Of a stretch of DNA of 13,662 bases, positions 1 through 7,198 are shown piece after piece. The stretch lies in the NCBI GenBank assembly GCA_946885735.1, contig CAMPGW010000081.1, forward strand, positions 1 through 13,662. Reading direction: 5' to 3'. A program made the position numbers and the translations under genes. The DNA comes from an uncultured Gammaproteobacteria bacterium (GTDB lineage: Bacteria > Pseudomonadota > Gammaproteobacteria > Xanthomonadales > Xanthomonadaceae). How positions within the stretch are numbered: the stretch's first letter is position 1; every line of letters begins with the position of its first letter. Below the pieces are notes generated by a model. That model saw nothing but the letters and a program-made list of their open reading frames with translations. It searched no databases and was not told the DNA's origin.

Positions 1-668
<668 letters not shown>

Positions 669-686
669 GCCTCGTCCCCTGTGGAT

Positions 687-702
687 GCGCCGCGCGCGGC
701 GC
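687..702. repeat. 16-bp perfect palindrome in the decarboxylase leader
   Basis: GCGCCGCGCGCGGCGC equals its own reverse complement. It lies between the putative -10 box (715-720) and the GTG start (668) of the decarboxylase, so it would fall in the 5' untranslated RNA, where it could fold, or act as a DNA operator. In GC-rich DNA such CG palindromes arise by chance, so the function is unproven. Confidence 0.35.
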
Positions 703-714
703 GGCGGCCCCCGG

Positions 715-720
715 ATTCTA
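715..720 (-). promoter_or_regulatory. putative -10 box of the decarboxylase gene
   Basis: On the minus strand the sequence reads GCTAGAAT, giving a TAGAAT hexamer 46 nt upstream of the GTG start. It is the only AT-rich hexamer in this otherwise very GC-rich gap. No good -35 hexamer is visible at 16-18 nt spacing. The same GCTAGAAT string occurs before rsgA, which supports a sigma-70-type element. Confidence 0.45.
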
Positions 721-789
721 GCAGCGCGACCCGGGCCCGCCGACGTGGACACTGTCCCAAAGTACGGTTCCGCGCCGAGGGCCAGCGGC

Positions 790-795
790 TACAAT
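790..795 (+). promoter_or_regulatory. putative -10 box of the CoA-transferase operon
   Basis: GGCTACAATGC contains TACAAT, one base from the TATAAT consensus. Transcription would begin near 802. This argues against the upstream in-frame ATG at 794, which lies inside the box. A -35 is unclear (TTCCGC at 768-773 at best). Confidence 0.5.
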
Positions 796-823
796 GCAGG
801 TCTTCGTGACGATGGGACCGGCC

Positions 824-1552
824 ATGACCCCAACCCCTTCCCCCCGCAGCCGGATGGACAAGCTCTACGCCTCCGCCGCCGAGGCCCTCGACGGCATCGT
901 CGCCGACGGCCAGACCCTGGCGGTCGGCGGCTTCGGCCTCTGCGGCATTCCCGAGGCGCTGATCGCGGCGCTGCGCGACTCCGGCGTGCGCGACCTCACC
1001 GCCATCTCCAACAACGCCGGCGTCGACGGCTTCGGCCTGGGCCAGCTGCTCACGACCCGGCAGATCCGCAAGATGATCAGCAGCTACGTCGGCGAGAACA
1101 AGGAATTCGAGCGGCAGTACCTCGGCGGCGAACTCGAGCTCGAGTTCAACCCGCAGGGCACGCTGGCCGAGCGCCTGCGCGCCGGCGGCGCCGGCATCCC
1201 GGCCTTCTTCACCCGCACCGGCTACGGCACGATCGTCGCCGACGGCAAGGAAACGCGCGAGTTCGACGGCCACATGTACGTGATGGAGACCGCGCTGCAC
1301 GCCGACGTCTCGCTGGTGAAGGCCTGGAAGGCCGACAAGGCCGGCAACCTGGTGTTCCGCAAGACCGCGCGCAACTTCAACCCGGCCTGCGCGATGGCCG
1401 GCAAGGTCTGCATCGCGGAAGTGGAGGAGGTGGTGGAGATCGGCGCCATCGATCCCGACCACGTGCACCTGCCCGGCATCTATGTGGACCGCATCGTCCA
1501 CAACCCGACCCCCGAGAAGCGCATCGAGCAGCGCACCACGCGCGCCGCCTGA
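824..1552 (+). CDS. scoA: 3-oxoacid CoA-transferase subunit A
   Basis: A subunit of a two-subunit succinyl-CoA:3-ketoacid (acetoacetate) CoA-transferase, which moves CoA between succinyl-CoA and acetoacetate or a related 3-oxoacid in the cytoplasm. The N-terminal part carries the family signature [13 protein letters not shown], then SNNAG and an [22 protein letters not shown] region with the downstream TRTGYGT. The length (242 residues from this start, about 232 from the conserved Met) is normal for the subunit. Possible starts in frame are 794, 812, 824 and 854. ATG 794 overlaps the -10 box. ATG 824 has GGGA six nt upstream. ATG 854 (MDKLY) is where family similarity begins but has only pyrimidines upstream. 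The stop is followed 12 nt later by subunit B. In Xanthomonas the homologous pair near the LPS cluster has been called lpsI/lpsJ; the substrate there and here is not shown by sequence. Confidence 0.92.
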   Translation: MTPTPSPRSRMDKLYASAAEALDGIVADGQTLAVGGFGLCGIPEALIAALRDSGVRDLTAISNNAGVDGFGLGQLLTTRQIRKMISSYVGENKEFERQYLGGELELEFNPQGTLAERLRAGGAGIPAFFTRTGYGTIVADGKETREFDGHMYVMETALHADVSLVKAWKADKAGNLVFRKTARNFNPACAMAGKVCIAEVEEVVEIGAIDPDHVHLPGIYVDRIVHNPTPEKRIEQRTTRAA

Positions 1553-1564
1553 GGAAGCAACGAC

Positions 1565-2197
1565 ATGCCATGGAACCGTGACGAAATGGCGCAGCGCGCC
1601 GCCCAGGAACTGAGCGACGGCGCCTACGTGAACCTGGGGATCGGCCTGCCGACCCTGGTCGCCAACCACATCCCCGCCGGGATGGACGTGTGGCTGCAGT
1701 CGGAGAACGGCCTGCTCGGCATCGGCCCCTTCCCGACCGAGGACGAGGTGGACGCCGACCTGATCAACGCCGGCAAGCAGACCGTCACCGCGCGTGCCGG
1801 CGCCAGCTACTTCGGCAGCCATGACAGCTTCGCGATGATCCGCGGCGGCCACATCGACCTGGCGATACTGGGCGCGATGCAGGTCACCGACCGCGGCGAC
1901 CTCGCCAACTGGATGGTGCCGGGCAAGATGGTCAAGGGCATGGGCGGGGCGATGGACCTGGTCGCCGGCGTGAAGCGCGTCGTCGTGCTGATGGAGCACA
2001 CGGCCAAGAACGGCGAGCACAAGATCCTGAAGGAATGCACGCTGCCGCTGACCGGCGTCGGCGTGGTCAACCGCATCATCACCGAGCTGGCGGTGTTCGA
2101 CGTCGAAGCCGACGGGCTGGTGCTGGTGGAGTCGGCGCCGGGCGTGGAGCGCGACGAGCTCGAGGCCAAGACCGGCTGCGGTTTCCGCGTCGCCTGA
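1565..2197 (+). CDS. scoB: 3-oxoacid CoA-transferase subunit B
   Basis: Catalytic subunit partner of the preceding gene. It carries the active-site block [12 protein letters not shown], in which Glu47 is the residue that forms the glutamyl-CoA thioester in SCOT-type enzymes. GIGLPTLV (25-32) and the C-terminal half ([26 protein letters not shown]) are also typical. At 210 residues it is full length. A strong ribosome-binding site, GAGGAAG (1551-1557), begins inside the stop codon of subunit A and sits 7 nt before the ATG, so the two subunits are probably translated together. The gene ends at a hairpin and faces the converging synthetase-like gene. With no catalytic change visible, I expect an active enzyme. 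Whether it serves ketone-body use, polyhydroxyalkanoate turnover or another 3-oxoacid cannot be read from sequence. Confidence 0.95.
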   Translation: MPWNRDEMAQRAAQELSDGAYVNLGIGLPTLVANHIPAGMDVWLQSENGLLGIGPFPTEDEVDADLINAGKQTVTARAGASYFGSHDSFAMIRGGHIDLAILGAMQVTDRGDLANWMVPGKMVKGMGGAMDLVAGVKRVVVLMEHTAKNGEHKILKECTLPLTGVGVVNRIITELAVFDVEADGLVLVESAPGVERDELEAKTGCGFRVA

Positions 2198-2198
2198 G

Positions 2199-2225
2199 TG
2201 CAAGGGCCCATGGCCCCTGCTTGCA
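2199..2225. terminator. hairpin between convergent genes, possible terminator
   Basis: TGCAAGGGCC (2199-2208) pairs with GGCCC (2212-2216) and TTGCA (2221-2225) around a CAT loop, with a four-base bulge on the 3' side. The 10-bp stem fills the whole 28-nt gap between scoB and the synthetase-like gene. There is no T-run on either side, so it is at best a weak or bidirectional terminator or an RNA-stabilising end. Confidence 0.4.
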
Positions 2226-3641
2226 TCAACCGGGGAGCAATGACTCTCGGTTGGTGAGCGTCGCCGCTCCACCGCGCGACCAGCGGCCCGGATGGCGCGA
2301 GAAATACGCCGCCAGGTAACGCGCGCCATCGGCATCGTCGGCGAAGCCCAGCGGCAGCGAAGGGAAGGGCGCACTGACGACCAGCTCGCCGCGCTCGCCG
2401 ACCACCGCTTGTCCCTGCGCGTCGAATACCTCGACTTTCATGCCGAGCGCCCGGCAGGGCACTTCGCCGCGCACGACCGGCAACACCGGCGCGCCGAGCG
2501 CCAGGCAGGCCAGGGTGTCGCCGCCGATCAGCACCGGTGCGAGGAACAGGCGGTCCTTGACGCGCTGGTAGACGAAGTCGAAGGCTTCCGGCGTCGGCGC
2601 GCTGCCGGCCACCAGCAGGGTCTTGAGTGCGAGCAGGCGGTGCGTTTCCACCGGCGCGTTCTCTCCCGCGGCCGCCGCATTCAGCCAGTCGCCGTGCACG
2701 CCCAGCACGCTGATGCCAGCCTCGTCGACGAAGTCCCAGAGGGCAGCGGAGTCCGGCGCCGGCGCGTCGCCGGCATTGAGCACCAGCGTGCAGCCCGTGG
2801 CCAGCGCCGAGGCCAGCCAGTACCACGCCAGGCTGCCGCTGGGCACCTGGAAATGCAGCTTGTCCTCGCGGCGCAGGTCCACGTGCAGCACCAGTTCCTT
2901 CAGGTGCTGGATCAGCGTGCCGCCGGCGCCGTGCACCAGCAATTCGGGCGCGCCGCGTTCGCCGGCGACCGTCAGGTACAACGGATGCTCGAAGGGCAGG
3001 CTCGCGAACTCGTGCGGCGCCTCCGCATGCGGTGCCACCAGTGCGTCGATGTCCTCGTCGGCCGCCAGGGTGCGGGTCGGGGACACACGCGAGAGCAGCA
3101 AGGCCTCGTCGGCGGCGGGCAAGCCCGCCGGGCAGGCGAACCAGATCGCGCCGATGCTCGCGCAGGCGAGCATCGCCACCAGCGCATCGGGACCGTCGGG
3201 CAGGCGCGAGACCACGCGGTCGCCGGCATCCAGGCCCTCGGCGCGCAGCGCCGCGGCAAGCGCGGCGACGCGGCGCTGCAGCTGCGTGTAGTTCAGGGTT
3301 TCCCGGCCCTCGACGGCGCCCACCCAGCGGATCGCCACGCGCTCGTCGTCGAAGCGCAGCAGGTTCTGCGCGAAGTTCAGGCTCACGCCGGGGAACCAGC
3401 GCGCCTCGGCCATGCTTTCGCCCGGGTCGAACACCGGCTCGCGCTCGCCGCTGCCGCGGATGCCGACGAAATCCCAGACCAGGGTCCAGAAGCGCGCAGG
3501 CTGGTCCACCGACATGCGGTAGAGCGGTGCGTAGCTGTTGAGGTCGGCGTTGCCGGTCTCCTCGCGCAGGAAGCGCATGAAGCGGCTCAGGTTGGCGCGG
3601 TCGAGCCGATCCGCGCCAGGGTTCCACATCGGTCTGTCCAT
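2226..3641 (-). CDS. acetoacetyl-CoA-synthetase-like protein, shortened and lacking recognisable adenylation motifs
   Basis: Clearly related to acetoacetate--CoA ligase: an N-terminal ACAS-like segment (MSVDQPARFWTLVWDF, FPGVSLNFAQNLL), the highly family-specific VHGAGGTLIQHLKE (236-249), LPVVRGEVPCRALGMKVE (387-404) and GERGELVVSAPFPSLPLGF (415-433). At 471 residues it is about 180 shorter than usual. The P-loop region, normally YSSGTTGLPK, reads TVAGERGAPE (224-233). TTGW is replaced by VPSGS. GGTD reads GGDT (373-376). The W-R-H-G-D-W segment is W-S-R-G-G, and the protein ends 14 residues later, so the C-terminal domain with the catalytic lysine is absent. The middle is also compacted by some tens of residues. 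The frame is otherwise open and G/C-biased, so this is not obvious decay. It starts 16 nt after etfA; ATG 3641 was chosen because the longer frame would run into etfA, and ATG 3629 is an alternative. Probably a pseudo-enzyme or one with altered chemistry; role unknown. Confidence 0.8.
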   Translation of the reverse strand: MDRPMWNPGADRLDRANLSRFMRFLREETGNADLNSYAPLYRMSVDQPARFWTLVWDFVGIRGSGEREPVFDPGESMAEARWFPGVSLNFAQNLLRFDDERVAIRWVGAVEGRETLNYTQLQRRVAALAAALRAEGLDAGDRVVSRLPDGPDALVAMLACASIGAIWFACPAGLPAADEALLLSRVSPTRTLAADEDIDALVAPHAEAPHEFASLPFEHPLYLTVAGERGAPELLVHGAGGTLIQHLKELVLHVDLRREDKLHFQVPSGSLAWYWLASALATGCTLVLNAGDAPAPDSAALWDFVDEAGISVLGVHGDWLNAAAAGENAPVETHRLLALKTLLVAGSAPTPEAFDFVYQRVKDRLFLAPVLIGGDTLACLALGAPVLPVVRGEVPCRALGMKVEVFDAQGQAVVGERGELVVSAPFPSLPLGFADDADGARYLAAYFSRHPGRWSRGGAATLTNRESLLPG

Positions 3642-3657
3642 GCGTTCGCGCGGGCGC

Positions 3658-4593
3658 TCAGAGCGCCTGCTCGAGCTCCGGCAGGATCTGGAACAGGTCG
3701 CCCACCAGCCCGTAGTCGGCGATCTCGAAGATCGGCGCATCGCCGTCCTTGTTGATCGCGACGATGGTGCCGGCGTCCTTGATGCCCGTCAGGTGCTGGA
3801 TCGCGCCGCTGATGCCGATCGCGATGTAGAGCTCGGGCGAGATGATCTTGCCGGTCTGGCCGACCTGCAGTTCGTTCGGCACGTAACCAGCGTCCACCGC
3901 GGCGCGCGAAGCGCCGACCGCCGCGCCCATCTTGTCGGCCAGCGAATAGACGATCTTGAAGGCATCGGCCGAGCCCAGCGCACGACCGCCGGACACGACC
4001 TTGCGCGCGCTCTGCAGGTCGGGACGATCGCTCTTGCCCTGCTGCAGGCCGACGAAGCGGGTGTGCGTGGGCAGCGCGGCGTCCAGCGCCAGCGACTCGA
4101 CGGCCGCGCTGCCGCCGCCGGCCGCGGCCGGCCACGAGGCCGTGCGTACGGTGGCGACGATCGCCTGGCCTTCCGGCGCCTGCACGGTGACGATGGCATT
4201 GCCGGCGTAGATCGGGCGCTTGAAGGTGCGCGCGTCCTCGACCGCCATCAGGTCGCTGACCTGCGAGACGCCAAGCAGCGCCGCGACGCAGGGCATCAGG
4301 TCCTTGCCGAAGGTGGTCGAGGGACCGAGCACGTGCGTGTAGCCGGCGGCAGCCTTCGCCACCTGCGGCGCCAGCACCTGCGCGAGCGGATGCGCGTTGG
4401 CGGCATTCGTCACCGCCAGCACCTTGCCCACGCCGGCGATCTGCGCGGCCTGCGCGGCGACGGCGTCCGGCGCGTCCGACAGCACCAGCACGTGGATCTC
4501 GCCGCCGATGGCCTGCGCGCAGCTCACGCAGCGGGCGGTGGAGTCGTTGAGGGCGCCGGACAGGTGTTCGGCGACGATGAGGATCTTGCTCAT
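3658..4593 (-). CDS. etfA: electron transfer flavoprotein alpha subunit
   Basis: FAD-carrying subunit of the ETF heterodimer, which accepts electrons from acyl-CoA and other flavin dehydrogenases and passes them to ETF-quinone oxidoreductase. The 311-residue length is normal. The C-terminal FAD domain is intact: VGASRAAVDAGYV (226-238), QVGQTGKIISPELY (243-256), IAIGISGAIQHLTG (257-270), AINKD (279-283) and IADYGLVGD (291-299). The N-terminal domain begins MSKILIVAEH. An upstream GGAGCGAG sequence serves as ribosome-binding site. It lies 21 nt after etfB and 16 nt before the synthetase-like gene, all in one orientation. No ETF-quinone oxidoreductase is present in the window, so that partner must lie elsewhere. 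Confidence 0.97.
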   Translation of the reverse strand: MSKILIVAEHLSGALNDSTARCVSCAQAIGGEIHVLVLSDAPDAVAAQAAQIAGVGKVLAVTNAANAHPLAQVLAPQVAKAAAGYTHVLGPSTTFGKDLMPCVAALLGVSQVSDLMAVEDARTFKRPIYAGNAIVTVQAPEGQAIVATVRTASWPAAAGGGSAAVESLALDAALPTHTRFVGLQQGKSDRPDLQSARKVVSGGRALGSADAFKIVYSLADKMGAAVGASRAAVDAGYVPNELQVGQTGKIISPELYIAIGISGAIQHLTGIKDAGTIVAINKDGDAPIFEIADYGLVGDLFQILPELEQAL

Positions 4594-4614
4594 GGGTTCT
4601 CGCTCCGTGCCGGC

Positions 4615-5361
4615 TTACGCCAGGCCCTTGGATTTCAGCGCGGCGACCAGTTCGGCCACGTCCTTGACCATCACGCCCTTGCTGCGTTTCGCCGGCGGCG
4701 CGTAGGCCGTGGTCGTCAGCGCGGGCGCGCCCTCGACGCCGAGGTCGGCGATCGCGATCGTCTCCATCGGCTTGGACTTGGCCTTCATGATGTCGGGCAG
4801 CTTGATGAAGCGCGGCTCGTTCAGGCGCAGGTCGGTGGTGACCACCGCCGGCAGGTCCACCTCGAGCGTTTCCAGGCCGGCGTCCACTTCGCGCGTCACC
4901 GTCGCCTTCTCGCCGGCGACCTCGACCTTGCTGGCGAAGGTCGCCTGCGGGCGACCCCACAGGGTCGCGAGCATCTGCCCGGTCTGCGAGGCATCGTCGT
5001 CGATGGCCTGCTTGCCCAGGATCACCAGGCCCGGCTGTTCCTTTTCCACCAGCTTGAGCAGCACGCGCGCGGCCGCCAGCGGCTGCACGGCTTCCGTGCT
5101 GACCACGTGGATGGCGCGGTTGGCGCCCATCGCCAGGCCATTGCGCAGGTGCGCCTGCGCATCGGCGGGGCCGATGGTGGCGACGATCACCTCGGTGGCG
5201 ACGCCCTTGTCGCGCAGTCGGAGTGCTTCTTCCAGCGCGATCTCATCGAAGGGATTGGCCGACAGCTTGACGCCGTCGGTGACCACGCCCGATCCGTCGG
5301 GCTTGACCTGGATGCGGACGTTGTAGTCCACGACGCGCTTGTAGGCGACCAAGATCTTCAT
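4615..5361 (-). CDS. etfB: electron transfer flavoprotein beta subunit
   Basis: AMP-binding subunit of ETF. Typical blocks are MKILVAYKRVVDYNVRI (1-17), NPFDEIALEEALRLRDKG (36-53), GKQAIDDDASQTGQM (116-130), the ETF-beta signature around VDLPAVVTTD (168-177), and the partner-docking loop PRFIKLPDIMKAKSKP (183-198) with the L-P-x-I-M core that contacts client dehydrogenases. The 248 residues match the housekeeping (group I) ETF family rather than the FixA type. It is the first gene of the etf operon: a TAAAAT -10 box lies about 46 nt upstream and an AGGA precedes the ATG, though with longer than usual spacing. Confidence 0.97.
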   Translation of the reverse strand: MKILVAYKRVVDYNVRIQVKPDGSGVVTDGVKLSANPFDEIALEEALRLRDKGVATEVIVATIGPADAQAHLRNGLAMGANRAIHVVSTEAVQPLAAARVLLKLVEKEQPGLVILGKQAIDDDASQTGQMLATLWGRPQATFASKVEVAGEKATVTREVDAGLETLEVDLPAVVTTDLRLNEPRFIKLPDIMKAKSKPMETIAIADLGVEGAPALTTTAYAPPAKRSKGVMVKDVAELVAALKSKGLA

Positions 5362-5406
5362 GGCTTGGGGGTTCCTGCGGGGAGCCGGGGGCTCTGGGAT
5401 GGCGGC

Positions 5407-5412
5407 ATTTTA
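5407..5412 (-). promoter_or_regulatory. putative -10 box of the etf operon
   Basis: The minus strand reads GGTAAAATGCC, giving TAAAAT in the 81-nt gap between galE and etfB, which is otherwise GC-rich. Transcription would start near 5400, leaving a leader of about 39 nt. No convincing -35 is visible. It suggests etfB-etfA-synthetase-like is transcribed independently of galE. Confidence 0.5.
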
Positions 5413-5442
5413 CCCCAGGGGCGGGCGCCGCTCCCAGCCACG

Positions 5443-6468
5443 CTAGTGGAAACCGCGCGGGTTGGCCTCTTGCCAGCGCCAGGCGTCCTCGCACATGCGG
5501 TCGAGGCCGAATTCGGCGCGCCAGCCCATCAGGGCTTGGGCACGCGAGGGATCGGCGAAGCAGGTGGCCACGTCGCCCGTACGCCGGGGCGCGAAGCGGT
5601 ATGGAATCTCGCGGCCGCTGGCGCGTTCGAAAGCCTTCACCACCTCGAGCACGCTGTAGCCTCGGCCGGTGCCCAGGTTCACGGTCAGGCCCTCGCCGGT
5701 GCGCTCCAGGGTTTCGATCGCGTCCACGTGCGCACGCGCCAGGTCGAGCACGTGGATGTAGTCGCGCACCCCGGTCCCGTCCGGCGTCGGGTAGTCGTTG
5801 CCGTAGACCGAAAGCGCTGGCAGCCGGCCGACCGCGACCTGGCAGACGTAGGGCATGAGGTTGTTCGGCGTGCCCGCGGGATCCTCGCCGATCAGTCCCG
5901 ATGGGTGCGCACCGACGGGATTGAAGTAGCGCAGGATCGCGACCTTGAGCGCCGGATCGGCGCGCGCGATGTCGCCGAGCAGGTCCTCGCAGACCAGCTT
6001 GGTGCGCGCATACGGATTGGTCGCCGACCGCGGCGCGTCCTCGTCCACCGGGCAATGCTCGGGATCGCCGTAGACCGTGGCGGAGGAGCTGTACACCAGT
6101 CGCTTCACGCCGACCTGCCGCATCGCCTTGAGCAGGCTGAGGGTGCCGCCGATGTTGTTGTCGAAATAGTCGAGCGGCTTGTCGTTGCTCTCGCCGACCG
6201 CCTTGAGCGCGCAGAAGTGCAGCACCACGTCGGGGCGCAGCTCCTGCATCAGGCGGGTGGTCGCGTCGGTGTCGCGCACGTCGGCGCGGGTGAAGTCCGG
6301 CCGCGTGCCGGTGATCTGCTCGATGCGGTCGACGACGGCGGCCGAACTGTTGCTCAGATTGTCGAGGATGGCGACGCGGTAGCCGCGCTGGATCAACTCG
6401 ACGCAGGTATGGGATCCGATGTAGCCGGTGCCACCCGTGACCAGGGCGGTGTGTGGGACTTTTTCCAT
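5443..6468 (-). CDS. galE: UDP-glucose 4-epimerase
   Basis: Interconverts UDP-glucose and UDP-galactose through an NAD-bound 4-keto intermediate in the cytoplasm, feeding galactose-containing polysaccharides. At 341 residues it is full length. Motifs are GGTGYIGSH (12-20), LDNLSNSS (35-42), LKAVGES (88-94), SSSATVYG (127-134, Ser129 aligning with the catalytic Ser) and YARTK (Tyr153 and Lys157). The C-terminal half has LRYFNPVGAHPSGLIGEDP, typical of GalE, followed by NLMPYV and VRDYIHV. Start ATG 6468 gives the conserved N-terminus and has no Shine-Dalgarno sequence. A CAGAAT -10-like box ends exactly 7 nt upstream, so the mRNA may be leaderless. A UDP-glucuronate decarboxylase in the same window fits a surface-polysaccharide context. 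Confidence 0.96.
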   Translation of the reverse strand: MEKVPHTALVTGGTGYIGSHTCVELIQRGYRVAILDNLSNSSAAVVDRIEQITGTRPDFTRADVRDTDATTRLMQELRPDVVLHFCALKAVGESNDKPLDYFDNNIGGTLSLLKAMRQVGVKRLVYSSSATVYGDPEHCPVDEDAPRSATNPYARTKLVCEDLLGDIARADPALKVAILRYFNPVGAHPSGLIGEDPAGTPNNLMPYVCQVAVGRLPALSVYGNDYPTPDGTGVRDYIHVLDLARAHVDAIETLERTGEGLTVNLGTGRGYSVLEVVKAFERASGREIPYRFAPRRTGDVATCFADPSRAQALMGWRAEFGLDRMCEDAWRWQEANPRGFH

Positions 6469-6475
6469 GCCGTGG

Positions 6476-6481
6476 ATTCTG
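6476..6481 (-). promoter_or_regulatory. putative -10 box of galE, leaderless arrangement
   Basis: The minus strand reads GCCAGAATCC: CAGAAT, similar to the GCTAGAAT boxes found elsewhere in the window. Its last base is 7 nt from the galE ATG, so the transcript would begin at or next to the start codon. No Shine-Dalgarno sequence is present, which is consistent with this. Confidence 0.4.
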
Positions 6482-6522
6482 GCACGGAACCCGCCGTGGC
6501 CGTCCCCCGCGGGCGCCGGGTT

Positions 6523-7191
6523 TCAGCCGGCAGACGGGTTCGGCGCGTCGTCGGTCGGGTCCATCGCGGCGACGATGCGCTCGGTCCAGCGCGCGTACAT
6601 CTCGCCGGAAGGATGCAGGCCGTCGGCGACCAGTGCATGCGCCAGGCCGGGGTCGCGACTGAGGTCGGTCACATCCACGAAGACGACCTTTCGGCGCGCG
6701 CATTCTTCCGCGGCCGCCGCATTGAAGGCGTCGATCTCGCGCGCGACCTGCGCGCGGTCGCGACCGCTGGCCACGCCGAAGGGCGTCACGCCCCAGTCGG
6801 GGATCGACACCGCCAGCACGTGCTGCGGGTCGCCGCCGGCCAGGCGGATCGCCGCGGCCAGCAGGTAGCCGTACTGGCTCGCGAACTCGTCCACGGGCCT
6901 GCTTCGATACTGGTTGTTGACGCCGACCTGCAGGCTCACCAGCCCGTAGGCCTCGCGTAGCTGCCCCTGCGAGCGTTCGTATTCGAGCGCGTCGATCAGT
7001 TCGTCGGTGGTCCAGCCGCTGCGCGCGATGATGTGCGGATGCGTCACCGCGACGCCGCGCGCACGCAGCGCGGCAGAGAGCTGCAGCGGCCAGCGCGCGT
7101 CGTCCTCCACGCCCTCGCCGATGGTGTACGAGTCGCCGAGCGCCAGATACTCCGCGGGCACGGTGCCGTAGCTGCGGACGCGGATGCGCAT
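6523..7191 (-). CDS. SGNH/GDSL-family esterase
   Basis: Small serine hydrolase of the SGNH fold, 222 residues. Block I is LALGDSYT with nucleophile Ser21. Block II is RSGWTTDEL with Gly59. Block III is VGVNNQYR (89-96) with Gly90 and Asn92. Block V is DGLHPS with Asp190 and His193. All four catalytic or oxyanion-hole positions are present, so activity on an ester or acyl-sugar is likely; the substrate is unknown. No signal peptide or membrane segment is seen, so it is probably cytoplasmic. ATG 7191 is 7 nt after the aminotransferase stop and has GAGGG just upstream; a longer reading (7239) would overlap the aminotransferase and add unrelated residues. The gene is probably translated as the second gene of that operon. 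Confidence 0.88.
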   Translation of the reverse strand: MRIRVRSYGTVPAEYLALGDSYTIGEGVEDDARWPLQLSAALRARGVAVTHPHIIARSGWTTDELIDALEYERSQGQLREAYGLVSLQVGVNNQYRSRPVDEFASQYGYLLAAAIRLAGGDPQHVLAVSIPDWGVTPFGVASGRDRAQVAREIDAFNAAAAEECARRKVVFVDVTDLSRDPGLAHALVADGLHPSGEMYARWTERIVAAMDPTDDAPNPSAG

Positions 7192-7198
7192 CGCGCCC

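Noticed and set aside
1807..3627. 606-codon minus-strand frame overlapping the synthetase-like gene, considered as a frameshifted extension supplying its missing C-terminus
   Set aside because: It is a different frame of the same DNA and antisense to scoB downstream; it contains no AACS C-terminal motifs, so it does not rescue the truncation.
3538..6960. 1140-codon open frame on the plus strand
   Set aside because: It is antisense to etfA, etfB, galE and part of the esterase, which happen to share one reading frame. In G/C-biased codons the opposite strand lacks stops, and the translation is low-complexity Arg/Gly/Ala/Asp/His with no family motif.
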